Shown: in pieces, positions 41,377 to 50,470 of the stretch
Numbering within the stretch: position 1 is the stretch's first letter
Layout: every line of letters begins with the position of its first letter
Translations under genes and position numbers: made by a program
Notes under the pieces: generated by a model
Told to the model about the DNA's origin: nothing
The model's database searches: none
The model's input: only the letters and a program-made list of their open reading frames with translations
Origin: JBBQNR01 sp963774075
GTDB lineage: Bacteria; Actinomycetota; Thermoleophilia; Solirubrobacterales; JBBDJG01
Assembly: GCA_963774075.1 (NCBI GenBank)
Contig: CAVZDP010000003.1
Location: 124,001-188,000 of the forward strand
Direction: 5' to 3'
Length of the DNA: 64,000 nucleotides

Positions 41377-42843
41377 GTGAGCGTCCCCCCTGTGCTGATC
41401 ATGGCCGCTGGACGCGGCACGCGCATGCGTTCGAAGACGGCCAAGGTGCTGCACCCCCTGTGCGGGCGGCCGCTTCTGCTGTGGCCGATCGAGGCCGCGC
41501 GCGAGGCGGGCGCCGAGCGCATCGTCGTCGTGCTCTCCCCCGGCAGCGAGGACGTCGAGCGAGTGCTGCCGCCCGACGTCGAGGTGGCGATCCAGCCCGA
41601 GCAGGCCGGGACGGGCGACGCCGTCATGAGCGCGCGAGAGAGCCTCGCCGGCGCCGAGCACGTGCTGGTGCTCTCGGGCGACCACCCACTGCTCGACGAG
41701 GACTTCGTCCGGGCGCTCGCCGAGCGCCACGTCTCCTCGGGCGCCTCCGCGACCGTGACCACGCGCGAGCTCGAGGACCCGGCTCAGTACGGGCGCATCG
41801 TGCGCGGACCGGGCGGAGACGTCGAGCGGATCGTCGAGACCAAGGAGCCGGGCGACGCGACGCCCGAGGAGCTCGCGATCAAGGAGATCAACCTGGGCAC
41901 CTACGCCTTCGCCGTGGGGCCGCTCTTCGAAGCGCTCGACCAGGTGCGCCCCGAAAACGCGCAGGGCGAGGTCTACCTGGGCGACGTGCTCCCGATCATG
42001 CGCGACGCGGGCCTGAAGGTGGCGGCGCACCTGACCGACGACGACTCGGCCGGGCTCGGCATCAACACGCGGGCCGACCTGGCGGAGGTTCGCGCCGTCG
42101 CCCAGCGCCGCATCCTCGAGCGCCACATGCTCGCCGGGGTGACCATCACCGACCCCGCCTCGACCGTGATCGACGCCGACGTGCGAATTGGCGAGGACAC
42201 GGTCGTCGAGCCCTACTCGTTCCTGCGCGGGCGGGTAGAGGTGGGAAGCGGATGCACGGTCGGGCCCATGACGACGCTCATGGACTGCGTGCTCGGAGAC
42301 ACGGTCAGAGTCGTCCACTCCTACCTCGACGGCTGCGAGGTGCTGCGCGGCAGCACGATCGGCCCCTTCGCCTACCTGCGCCCGGGCACGACCCTGCGCG
42401 AGGGCGTGAAGGTGGGCACCTTCGTCGAGGTCAAGAACTCCGACATCGGCGCCGGCACCAAAGTCCCCCACCTCTCCTACCTGGGGGACGCCGACGTGGG
42501 AGAGGGATCGAACATCGGAGCCGGCAACATCACGGCCAACTACGACGGCCGTCGCAAGCACCGCACCGTGATCGGGAGCGGCGTCAGGACGGGGGTCGAT
42601 ACGGCCTTCGTGGCCCCTGTGAGCGTCGGCGACAACGCGTACACTGGCGCCGGATCGGTGATCACGAACGACGTCCCGGAGGGCGCGCTCGGCATCGGCA
42701 GGGCCCGCCAGGCGAACCTGGAGGGCTATGCGGAGGACGTCGAGCACGGCGGGGAGTCGGGCGAGAGCGCCGAGCCCGACGCGAAGGCCGCGGAGACCGA
42801 AGAAGAGGCAACCGGCGAGAAGCGGGAGGCCAAGCGTGACTGA
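41377..42843 (+). CDS. glmU: Bifunctional N-acetylglucosamine-1-phosphate uridyltransferase / glucosamine-1-phosphate acetyltransferase
   Basis: A 488-residue enzyme making UDP-GlcNAc for peptidoglycan. The N-terminal pyrophosphorylase has VLIMAAGRGTRMRSKTAKVL and the UTP site QAGTGDAVM. The C-terminal left-handed beta-helix with hexapeptide repeats carries NSDIGAGTKVPHLSYLGDAD and NITANYDGRRKHRT, the acetyltransferase active site. The last 45 residues are an acidic low-complexity tail (ESAEPDAKAAETEEEATGEK). The prs start overlaps the end. Confidence 0.95.
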   Translation: MSVPPVLIMAAGRGTRMRSKTAKVLHPLCGRPLLLWPIEAAREAGAERIVVVLSPGSEDVERVLPPDVEVAIQPEQAGTGDAVMSARESLAGAEHVLVLSGDHPLLDEDFVRALAERHVSSGASATVTTRELEDPAQYGRIVRGPGGDVERIVETKEPGDATPEELAIKEINLGTYAFAVGPLFEALDQVRPENAQGEVYLGDVLPIMRDAGLKVAAHLTDDDSAGLGINTRADLAEVRAVAQRRILERHMLAGVTITDPASTVIDADVRIGEDTVVEPYSFLRGRVEVGSGCTVGPMTTLMDCVLGDTVRVVHSYLDGCEVLRGSTIGPFAYLRPGTTLREGVKVGTFVEVKNSDIGAGTKVPHLSYLGDADVGEGSNIGAGNITANYDGRRKHRTVIGSGVRTGVDTAFVAPVSVGDNAYTGAGSVITNDVPEGALGIGRARQANLEGYAEDVEHGGESGESAEPDAKAAETEEEATGEKREAKRD

Positions 42844-43885
42844 GGGCGCCACCATGGAGCTGCTGGAGAGGCCGGAGCTGGAGACCCCAACTCCCCAGAC
42901 GTCGCTGCACACGAGCGTCCCGACCTCCTACGACAAGCGCCTCATGGTGTTCGCGGGGCGCGGCAGCCAGGAGCTCGGGCACAAGATCGCCGGCAAGCTC
43001 GGCATCGGGCTCGGCAGCGTCGAGCTGAAGACCTTCTCCAACGGCGAGGTGTACTGCCGCTACCTCGAGTCGATCAGGGGCGCGGACGTCTTCATCATCC
43101 AGTCCACGCACGCTCCTGTGAACCGCAACCTGATGGAGCTGCTTCTGATGATCGACGCCGCCAAGGGAGCGTCGGCGCATCGCATCATCGCCGTCACGCC
43201 GTGGTTCGGCTACTCGCGCCAGGACAAGAAGTCCGCGCCGCGCGAGCCGATCTCGGCCCGGCTCGTCGCCCACATGCTCGAGACGGCCGGCGCCGACCGC
43301 GTGCTCACGATGCACCTGCACGCGGGCCAGGTGCAGGGCTTCTTCCGGATCCCGGTCGACCACCTGATCGCGCGGCCGATGCTGACGCAGCACTTCCTCG
43401 ACCGGGTGGCGCAGGAGGAGTTCGTCGCTGTCTCGCCGGACGCCGGCCGGGCGAAGCTGGCGGAGAAGTTCGCCGGCGAGCTGGGCGTGCGGCCCGCCTT
43501 CATCACAAAGAACCGACCGGAGCACAACATCGCCGAGGCGGGCTACGTGGTCGGCGACGTCGCAGGCAAGGCCGCGATCCTCGTCGACGACATGATCGAC
43601 ACCGCGGGGACGCTGATCGAGGCCGCGCGCGTCGTGCAGGAGTCGGGTGCGACCCGCGTGTTCGCGTCCGCGACGCACGGAATCTTCTCGGGCCCCGCTT
43701 TCGAGCGCCTCGCCGGCCCCGAGATCGAGGAGATCGTCGTCACCGACACGATCCCGCTGCCCGCGCACGCCCCGTCCAAGATCAAGCAGCTCAGCGTCGC
43801 CGATATCCTCGCGCGCTCGATCCGCTCGATCTTCACCGACGGCTCGGTGTCCGAGCTGTTCGCGGGCGAGAACCAGCTCTTCTAA
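42836..43885 (+). CDS. prs: Ribose-phosphate pyrophosphokinase
   Basis: A 349-residue enzyme making PRPP from ribose 5-phosphate and ATP. Motifs are VELKTFSNGEVYCRYLESIR, the flexible-loop and ATP region PWFGYSRQDKKSAPREPISA, and the PRPP site AAILVDDMIDTAGTLIEAA. The GTG at 42836, overlapping the glmU stop, has GGGAGG at 42824-42829 with 6-nt spacing; the ATG at 42854 is an alternative. glmU-prs is a common gene pair. Confidence 0.94.
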   Translation: MTEGATMELLERPELETPTPQTSLHTSVPTSYDKRLMVFAGRGSQELGHKIAGKLGIGLGSVELKTFSNGEVYCRYLESIRGADVFIIQSTHAPVNRNLMELLLMIDAAKGASAHRIIAVTPWFGYSRQDKKSAPREPISARLVAHMLETAGADRVLTMHLHAGQVQGFFRIPVDHLIARPMLTQHFLDRVAQEEFVAVSPDAGRAKLAEKFAGELGVRPAFITKNRPEHNIAEAGYVVGDVAGKAAILVDDMIDTAGTLIEAARVVQESGATRVFASATHGIFSGPAFERLAGPEIEEIVVTDTIPLPAHAPSKIKQLSVADILARSIRSIFTDGSVSELFAGENQLF

Positions 43886-43938
43886 CCGCAGCCCGGTAGA
43901 GTCGGCTCCGGGGGAGCGACCGGAGGGAGGCGATCCGG

Positions 43939-45300
43939 ATCGATGCCGCGAGCGAGAAGGCCGACGTAGTCATCGTGGGCGCTCGCTGTGCGGGCTCGGC
44001 GGCCGCGATTGCGCTCGCCCGGGCCGGGCGGCAGGTGATCGCTCTCGACGGAGCGAGCTTCCCCTCCGACACGCTCTCGACCCATCTGATCTTCCCCGGC
44101 GGCGTGGCCGAGATCGCGCGCCTCGGAGCCCTCCAGCGCGTGGATGCGATCGGCGCGCCGAAGCTCCCGATCGGCTCGTTGTGGGCTCCCGGCGTGACCG
44201 TGCGCGGCTGCTACTCGCCGGTCGACGGCATCGACCACGGCTGGTGCGTGCGCCGGCCGGGCCTCGACAACGCGCTGGTCGAGACGGCACGCGCTGCGGG
44301 CGCGGAGGTGCGCGAGCGCGTGAGGATGACCGAGCTGGTTCGCGACCGCGGGCGCGTGGCCGGTGTGCGCTTCAAGACGAGAGAAGGCGAGAAGGGTTCG
44401 ATCAGGGCGAAGTTCGTGATCGGCGCCGACGGCCGCCGATCGACGGTGGCGCAGCTGGTCGACGCAAGGCCCTCGCTCCAGTGGCGAAACCGGCGCATCA
44501 TGTTCTACGCCTACTGCACCGACTCGCACCCGCTCTGGCGCACGACCGCCGCCCAGTGGCGAGCGGGTCGCGAGCTGTGCACTGTTTTCCCGTGTGACGG
44601 CGACGTTGACGGCGAGCCGCTGGCGCTCGTGCTGCTGATGCCGCCGGCCTGGCGCAAGGACGAGTTCGCGGGCGACGCGGAAGCGGCCTGGCAGCGCACC
44701 ATAGACGGCATTCCTTCCCTTGCCGAGCGGCTTCGCGGCTCGGAACGCCGGACGAAGATCCATAGCTCGCGCGACCACCCTTCCTTCTTCCGGCGCTCGA
44801 ACGGTCCGGGCTGGGCACTCGCCGGCGACGCGGGCCACTTCAAGGACCCGGTCACCGCGCAGGGGATACGCGATGCGCTTCGCTTTGGCCGCCTGCTCGG
44901 CGAGGCGGCGGCACCGGTGCTCGACGATGCCACGGAGCTCGACGGTGCGCTTCGCATGTGGGAGCGAAGCCGCGACAAGGAATGCATCGAGATGTACCAG
45001 TGGTCGAACCGCCTGGGGCTCGCCGACGAGGTTTCCGCGCTGGAGCTCGAGGCCTACCGGGAGCTCGGTTCGAGCGCGGAGGGAGCGCAGGAGGTGCTCG
45101 ACCTCTTCTCTCGCGCGCGCCTTCCGAGCGAGGTCTTCACGCGGCGCCGGGTCGCGCGCTGGGCAAGGCGCGCGCTTCGCCGCTCGGGCGCGCGACGGGC
45201 GAGCGTGGCACGCGTGATCGTGCGCGACGGCGCGCGCGAGGTGCGGGCGGCTGCCGAGCGGGCGCTGGTCGCGCGCCGCCTGGGCGCTAGCGGACCTTGA
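43939..45300 (+). CDS. FAD-dependent monooxygenase / oxidoreductase (PHBH-like), unusual start
   Basis: A flavoprotein of about 450 residues. The FAD-binding Rossmann strand reads ADVVIVGARCAGSAAAIALA; the middle has FVIGADGRRSTVAQLVDA (DG motif), and GWALAGDAGHFKDPVTAQGI is the second FAD-binding GD motif. The substrate is not predictable; geranylgeranyl-reductase-like and hydroxylase members share this pattern. No ATG, GTG or TTG lies between the upstream in-frame stop (43897) and GTG 43975, which is inside the Rossmann strand. GGAGGGAGG at 43922-43930 precedes an ATC codon at 43939, chosen here provisionally. The end overlaps the convergent gene by 14 nt. Confidence 0.8.
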   Translation: MDAASEKADVVIVGARCAGSAAAIALARAGRQVIALDGASFPSDTLSTHLIFPGGVAEIARLGALQRVDAIGAPKLPIGSLWAPGVTVRGCYSPVDGIDHGWCVRRPGLDNALVETARAAGAEVRERVRMTELVRDRGRVAGVRFKTREGEKGSIRAKFVIGADGRRSTVAQLVDARPSLQWRNRRIMFYAYCTDSHPLWRTTAAQWRAGRELCTVFPCDGDVDGEPLALVLLMPPAWRKDEFAGDAEAAWQRTIDGIPSLAERLRGSERRTKIHSSRDHPSFFRRSNGPGWALAGDAGHFKDPVTAQGIRDALRFGRLLGEAAAPVLDDATELDGALRMWERSRDKECIEMYQWSNRLGLADEVSALELEAYRELGSSAEGAQEVLDLFSRARLPSEVFTRRRVARWARRALRRSGARRASVARVIVRDGAREVRAAAERALVARRLGASGP

Positions 45301-48205
45301 TGTTGCCGCTTCGCAGGGTGCGCGCCCCCGAGTCGTAGCCCGAGCTCAGGACGATGCGGTAGGTGTCGCGGCGGTGGTTGCCGCCGTCGTGGAGCTCGAT
45401 CCGGAAGCCCTGCTCGTCGCCGTTCACATCGGCGCGGCCGTGGATGGTGGCGTCGCGGCCCGAGCAGATGAGGGCGTCGATCGAGATCGAGCGCACGTCG
45501 ATGCGCTCTTGGCCGCGATCGTTGTAGGTCTCGGAGCCTGATGGCTGGCCGGTGGGCGATGTGTCGGAGCGGCCCTTGAAGAAGGCGCGGCTGCCGCTCT
45601 CGGTCGTGATCCGCCCGCGGTCCGATGTCGAGCAGTCGGGCGTGCTCTCGGGCGCGACCCAGGTCTTGGTGGCGCCCCCGGCGGAAGGCTCGCCGGGGTC
45701 GGGGTTGGCGTCAGCGTCGGTGTCGGCGAAGGCGACGATCTGGTCCTCGCCGGGCAGGTTCGGGCCCTGATAGCAGAAGCTGGCCTGGCCGTTTGCGTCC
45801 GTTGTGTCGGAGCCGCTCGTCTCGACTGAGCCGGAGACCATGAAGCGCACGGTGATGTCGGGGGTGGGATCGCCCGTTGCGTCGCGCGCCGTGGCCGTCA
45901 TGCAGTGCTCCATGCCGAGCGGGTTGGTGGCGGTCTCCGGGGTGAGGTCGAGTGCCGCAGGTGGCCCGGGGCCGAAGTCGAACTTCGCTAGGAAAGCGTC
46001 GCTCGTGCCATCGAGTTGCGTATCGAATGCTGTCGCAGTCGTGGGGAAATCGTCGGACCCGGTGAAGCCTGTGAGATAGGTGTCGGGGTGAGAGACGGCG
46101 ATCCCCAACCCCTGCTCTGGTCCGGCTCCTCCGAGGTATGTCGAGTAATCCAGACCTGAGCCGGTCGGGCTGAGTTTGGTGAAAAAGGCGTCGCCGCGGA
46201 AGAAGTCGCAGCAACTGAAAGTGCGATCTCGCGCGTCGATACTGGTAGGAAAGTCCTGGGACCCGGTCTGTCCGATGACGTGAGCGCTTCCCTCGTCATC
46301 GACTGCGATGCCGTAGCCGTTGTCGTTCGATTCACCACCAAGGTACGTTGAGTAGTCGAACCGGGTACCGCCAGCGTTGACCTTCGTCACGAACGCATCG
46401 TGGGGGAACCCCTCCCGATCTCTCGTCGTGTCAAAAGCCCCGGGCGTGGTAGGGAAGTCGATGGATGACGTAGAGCCCGCGACATAGGCATTGCCCTCAC
46501 GATCTACTGCGATGCCCTCGCCGAAATCGATATCACGGCCTCCCAGGTACGTCGAGTAGATGAGCTCCGAGCCGCTCGCGGTGAATTTCGACGCGAACGC
46601 TTCATGCCCGTCACAGCACGTGGGACTGCCTGGATCGGCGGCTCCGGGAGTGATCGGGAACGATCGCGCTGTCGAACTGAAGCTCCTTCCCGTCACGTAC
46701 GGGTTTCCGTTGCTGTCCAGGTCGATTGCGGTCGCCTCGTCGCTGTCGTTGCCGCCGAGGAACGTCGAGAAGACCAGGTCCGACCCCGAGGAGTTCAGCC
46801 TCGTTATGAAGGCGTCACTCCCTCCCCGGTTGTATGTGGTGTCGAAGGCTCCCGGAGTGATCGGGAAGTCGGGATTCATTCCCGTGAAGTTGCCGAACTC
46901 CATTATCTGTCCGGCGATGTAGGCGCTTCCGTCTGCGCCCACCGCGATGTCGCCGCTGAACTCGGAGGAGGTTCGCCCATCCGCATTGACGTCCCCACCC
47001 AGGTACGTCGAATAGACCAAGCCGGAACCGGCGGGATTGAGCTTCGCGACGAAGACGTCCTGGGAGCCATCGAGAGTTCGGTCGTATGCTCCCGGCGTGG
47101 TGGGAAAGTCAGGCGTCTGCGTGTATCCCGTGACGTACGCGCTCCCTTCGTCGTCGATCCCCACGCCATAAGCCGAGTCCAAGTTCCCGAACTCGCTCGT
47201 TTGGGTGTGGCCGCCCAGATACGTCGCGTAGACGAGCCTCGAACCTGTCCGATCCAGCTTTGCTACGAACGCATCGCCGTCGGCGCCGAAGGCCGGATCA
47301 AACGCCCCAGCCGTGGCCGGAAAGTCGGGTGAAGTGGTGAACCCCGCCACATAAGCGTGACCGGCGGTATCTACGGCCACAGCATGACCCGAGTCCTGCC
47401 CAGCTCCTCCGACCAGCGTCGAGTACTCGAGCTCCGGGTCGATCACCACTGGGATGGACCGTGCATGGGCGCCAAGCTCGAAGCCATAAGAGCGCTTCCC
47501 GCGGAGCACGTAACGGCTCGCGACTGGGACGTTGCGGCCGTCCATGCGCTGGTAGCTGTGCGGGCGTTGGTCGCTGAGCGGGCCGAGCGTCGTTCCGATC
47601 CGTAGCGCGCCGTCCTCAAGCGAGATCCCACTCGCCCCGGCGTACGCGAGGCGAATGTCCGAAGGGTCGGCACCGGGCGCCAGGTGGAATTCGTATTTGA
47701 GCGCTCCACCCTGGCCCTTGACCGCCATGTCGATGCCGGGCCAGAGGTCACGGTAGGTGAGCGTGGCGAAGGTCGGGATATTGGTGTGGCGCGCGCCGGC
47801 GGTGATGTAGTTGACCCTGCCGCGCCGGCGCTCGCCCGCGACGAGTGCGGGGCTCGGGTTGGCGCCGAGAAAGCGCAGCTGAAGGGCGTGGCCCTTGTCG
47901 CCTTTCTGGAGCGAGATGGCGATCCGGTCAGGCGTGAAGTGGAAGCTCGCGCCGCCTGTTTGAGCGAGGTAGCGCACCTTGGGGTCGGCCTGGCCGCGGT
48001 TGGGGACGAACGACAGCGGCAGCTTGGCGTAAGAGGACTGCCCCGCCGTCGATGGCTCGGCGGGCAACGCGATCGGTGACGCTCGCCCGAGAAGAGATGC
48101 CATCGAGAGCGCGGCGGCGAGCGCGCCAAGCGCCATGAGCAGAGACAACGGGCCGATGTTGCCGAGACGAAAATTCCCTGCCGCCGCGGGAGTGCGAACC
48201 CGCAC
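45287..48205 (-). CDS. Large exported SBBP-repeat beta-propeller protein
   Basis: A 972-residue secreted protein. After the signal peptide, residues ~55-270 form the N-terminal domain that accompanies SBBP repeats (LSFVPNRGQADPKVRYLAQT). Then come about nine SBBP repeats of 55-60 residues with the pattern YSTYLGG, G.AVD..G.AYV.G.T and DFPTTPGAFD; the number suggests one propeller plus extra blades. Residues ~770-850 are an Ig-like domain (ATARDATGDPTPDITVRFMV) and the last 110 residues another beta domain. Function unknown; probably surface adhesion or binding. GTG start with GGGAGG upstream. Confidence 0.85.
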   Translation of the reverse strand: MRVRTPAAAGNFRLGNIGPLSLLMALGALAAALSMASLLGRASPIALPAEPSTAGQSSYAKLPLSFVPNRGQADPKVRYLAQTGGASFHFTPDRIAISLQKGDKGHALQLRFLGANPSPALVAGERRRGRVNYITAGARHTNIPTFATLTYRDLWPGIDMAVKGQGGALKYEFHLAPGADPSDIRLAYAGASGISLEDGALRIGTTLGPLSDQRPHSYQRMDGRNVPVASRYVLRGKRSYGFELGAHARSIPVVIDPELEYSTLVGGAGQDSGHAVAVDTAGHAYVAGFTTSPDFPATAGAFDPAFGADGDAFVAKLDRTGSRLVYATYLGGHTQTSEFGNLDSAYGVGIDDEGSAYVTGYTQTPDFPTTPGAYDRTLDGSQDVFVAKLNPAGSGLVYSTYLGGDVNADGRTSSEFSGDIAVGADGSAYIAGQIMEFGNFTGMNPDFPITPGAFDTTYNRGGSDAFITRLNSSGSDLVFSTFLGGNDSDEATAIDLDSNGNPYVTGRSFSSTARSFPITPGAADPGSPTCCDGHEAFASKFTASGSELIYSTYLGGRDIDFGEGIAVDREGNAYVAGSTSSIDFPTTPGAFDTTRDREGFPHDAFVTKVNAGGTRFDYSTYLGGESNDNGYGIAVDDEGSAHVIGQTGSQDFPTSIDARDRTFSCCDFFRGDAFFTKLSPTGSGLDYSTYLGGAGPEQGLGIAVSHPDTYLTGFTGSDDFPTTATAFDTQLDGTSDAFLAKFDFGPGPPAALDLTPETATNPLGMEHCMTATARDATGDPTPDITVRFMVSGSVETSGSDTTDANGQASFCYQGPNLPGEDQIVAFADTDADANPDPGEPSAGGATKTWVAPESTPDCSTSDRGRITTESGSRAFFKGRSDTSPTGQPSGSETYNDRGQERIDVRSISIDALICSGRDATIHGRADVNGDEQGFRIELHDGGNHRRDTYRIVLSSGYDSGARTLRSGNIKVR

Positions 48206-48278
48206 TGCTCCCCCTCCCTCACGCCAATGGCGCGCCCGTGAACCTGCGGAGCCAGGCTACGTCAGCAGCACGGGGAGG

Positions 48279-49703
48279 TCAAGCGGTGGCCCGTGACGGT
48301 CTCCAGGCGCCGCCGCGTCGATCCCAGAACGCCCACTCCTCCCGACCCAGCTCGGTCGCCGGCTCGTCGCCGAACCACCACTCGCGCGCGATCCGATGCC
48401 AGTTGCGCTTCGCGCGGAGTTGTCCGAGCACGGCCAGCACACCGATCTCCATCCGCCGGCCCATCACCTCGTTCGCCGGCACGTTCTCGCGACGCATGAG
48501 CGAGAAGAAATCGGAGCGCGGGTCCGAGACGGCGGAGATCACCCCCATCACGTACTCGGGCCCGATCTCCTTCTCGGCGTCGTCCCAGTACCAGCCCCCG
48601 ACGGCGTCTACGTGCTCCATCAGGCGCTCCGCGTCGACGCGCTTCGGGTTCTTCACGAAGCCGAGGTCGTGGAGCTTCTCGCGCAACCGCTCGGGGTCGC
48701 CGTCCATCCTCGCCTTCACGACCTCGATCTCGAGCTGGATCTGCTCGACGTCGATCCGTTTGGTCATGCCGAAGTCCAGGAACGCGACGCGACCATCGCC
48801 GAGCAACAGGTAGTTGCCTGGATGCGCGTCCGCGTTGAAGTGCTGAAGCTGGAAGATCGAGCCGAGGTAGAAGCGGAAGACGATCTCGCCGAAGCGGCTG
48901 CGCTGTTCGGGGTCGAGCCGCTTTATCTCCTCGAAGCTCATCCCCTCCACGTATTCGGTCACGAGCACGCGGCTCCGCGACAGGCGCGTGACGACGTCCG
49001 GGACGTAGATGAACGGGTGGTCGCGGTAGGCGCGGGAGAATGAGCGCTGGTTCTGCGCCTCGTACTCGTAGTCGAGCTCCTCGAGCACGCGCTCCTTGAG
49101 CTCGGCGGCGACCGCCTTGGCGTCGAGGCCGGGCGCGATCGCCTTTGCCAGCCGCAGGATCATGCCGGCATTGGAGAGGTCGGCGCGGATGGCCGCCCCG
49201 ACGCCGGGGTACTGGATCTTCACCGCCACGCGGCGTCCGTCAGGGAGCACCGCACGGTGCACCTGACCGATCGACGCGGCCGCGAAAGCCTCGGTCTCGA
49301 TCTCGGCAAACAGCTCCTCGCAGGGCTCGTCGTATTCCTCGTCGAGCACCTTGCGCACCTTCTGCCAGGGCATGGCCGGTGCCGACGTGCGCAACTTGCC
49401 GAGCTTCTCCTGGTAGAGCTCGCGATACTCGTCCGGCAGGTAGTCCGTGTCGATGAAGGATGCGAGCTGCCCCATCTTCATCGCAGCGCCCTTCATGCGC
49501 CCGAGCGTCTCGACGAGCTTGTCCGCGGACTCGCCCGCGAGCTGCTCCATGCGGTCGTCCGCGCTGTCCTTCGAGCGCACGAGGTTCGTCGCCTTGGCGC
49601 CGGCGTAGCGCACGCCCTCGAACCCGGCCAGGAAGCCGACCCTCGCCGAGCGCGTGAGGCGGCTGCGCGGGATCGCGCTGGCGTCTTTGCGGTCCTCACT
49701 CAC
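48279..49703 (-). CDS. ABC1/UbiB family atypical kinase
   Basis: A 474-residue protein of the UbiB/ADCK family. Signatures in order: the KxGQ motif GAAMKMGQLASFI, the Ala-rich loop FAAASIGQVHRAVL that replaces the kinase P-loop, VAVKIQYPGV (ATP Lys), DAHPGNYLLLGDG and VAFLDFGMTKR. Members support lipid and quinone metabolism; the target here is unknown. The frame is open upstream, but the GTG at 49703 is marked by TACCCT 8 nt before it. Divergent from rplY, with the two promoters only about 20 bp apart. Confidence 0.92.
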   Translation of the reverse strand: MSEDRKDASAIPRSRLTRSARVGFLAGFEGVRYAGAKATNLVRSKDSADDRMEQLAGESADKLVETLGRMKGAAMKMGQLASFIDTDYLPDEYRELYQEKLGKLRTSAPAMPWQKVRKVLDEEYDEPCEELFAEIETEAFAAASIGQVHRAVLPDGRRVAVKIQYPGVGAAIRADLSNAGMILRLAKAIAPGLDAKAVAAELKERVLEELDYEYEAQNQRSFSRAYRDHPFIYVPDVVTRLSRSRVLVTEYVEGMSFEEIKRLDPEQRSRFGEIVFRFYLGSIFQLQHFNADAHPGNYLLLGDGRVAFLDFGMTKRIDVEQIQLEIEVVKARMDGDPERLREKLHDLGFVKNPKRVDAERLMEHVDAVGGWYWDDAEKEIGPEYVMGVISAVSDPRSDFFSLMRRENVPANEVMGRRMEIGVLAVLGQLRAKRNWHRIAREWWFGDEPATELGREEWAFWDRRGGAWRPSRATA

Positions 49704-49711
49704 CGCGACCA

Positions 49712-49717
49712 AGGGTA
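49712..49717 (-). promoter_or_regulatory. Putative -10 element of the ABC1 kinase gene
   Basis: TACCCT on the minus strand, 8 nt before GTG 49703, without a Shine-Dalgarno sequence. Confidence 0.4.
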
Positions 49718-49732
49718 GGGCAGGCCGTCGCC

Positions 49733-49738
49733 TACAAT
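49733..49738 (+). promoter_or_regulatory. Putative -10 element of rplY
   Basis: TACAAT is 9 nt before the ATG at 49748; leaderless arrangement, back to back with the ABC1 promoter. Confidence 0.45.
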
Positions 49739-49747
49739 GCACGCCCC

Positions 49748-50461
49748 ATGGCCGACCACGAGCGAACATCGCTGGCTGTCGAGCCCCGGGAGGAGCGGGG
49801 CACGCGGGCCGTACGCCGGCTGCGCCGCGCAGGCCAGGTCCCGGGAGTCGTCTACGGGATCGGCTCGGAGCCGATCCCCTTCAAGGCCGAAGCGCGCAGG
49901 CTGCGCGCCGTTCTCGCGGAGGGCCACGCGCTCTTCGACGTGCAGGTGGACGGCCAGCGCCAGCCGGTGATCATCAAGGAGCAACAGAAGGACCCGGTGC
50001 GCGGCCGGGTGATCCACCTCGACCTGTTGAAGGTGCGCCTCGACGAGACGATCCAGTCGATGGTGCCGCTGGAGCTCGAAGGTGGCGAGGAGGCCCCCGG
50101 CGTGAAGGAGGGTGGCGTGCTCGAGCACGTGACTCGCGAGATTTTGATCGAGGCGCTCCCAACGGACATCCCGGACGTGATCGTGGCCGACGTCTCGGGG
50201 CTCGGCGTCGCGGAGACGATGAACCTGTCCGTGCTTACGCCTCCTCGCGGCGTGACCTTCGTCGCCGAGAACCCGGAGGAGCTCGTCGTCGCGACCGTGA
50301 CGGCGCCCTCGCAGGTGCTCGAGGAGCCCGAGCTGGAAGAGGAGGCGGAGCTCGTGGGCGAGGAGGGCGCCGAGGTCACGCCGGAGCAGGCGGCCGCGGA
50401 AGCCGAGGCGGAGGCCGGTGCCGGCGACCAAGCCGGTGGCCAGTCCCCCGCCGAGAGCTAG
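49748..50461 (+). CDS. rplY: 50S ribosomal protein L25 (general stress protein Ctc type)
   Basis: A 237-residue two-domain L25 that binds 5S rRNA. The N-terminal L25 domain reads EERGTRAVRRLRRAGQVPGV and VIIKEQQKDPVRGRVIHLDL; the C-terminal TL5-like domain contains PTDIPDVIVADVSGLGVAE. An acidic Ala/Glu-rich tail of about 45 residues follows. The pth gene begins 9 nt later, so the two form an operon, as is common. Confidence 0.95.
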   Translation: MADHERTSLAVEPREERGTRAVRRLRRAGQVPGVVYGIGSEPIPFKAEARRLRAVLAEGHALFDVQVDGQRQPVIIKEQQKDPVRGRVIHLDLLKVRLDETIQSMVPLELEGGEEAPGVKEGGVLEHVTREILIEALPTDIPDVIVADVSGLGVAETMNLSVLTPPRGVTFVAENPEELVVATVTAPSQVLEEPELEEEAELVGEEGAEVTPEQAAAEAEAEAGAGDQAGGQSPAES

Positions 50462-50470
50462 TCGCCCGTC

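Noticed and set aside
41224..42912. 562-codon open frame antisense to glmU
   Set aside because: Shadow of glmU with no recognisable motif.
45700..47450. CRISPR-like or satellite repeats in DNA
   Set aside because: The regular similarity comes from SBBP protein repeats in an intact reading frame, with diverged units and no constant spacers.
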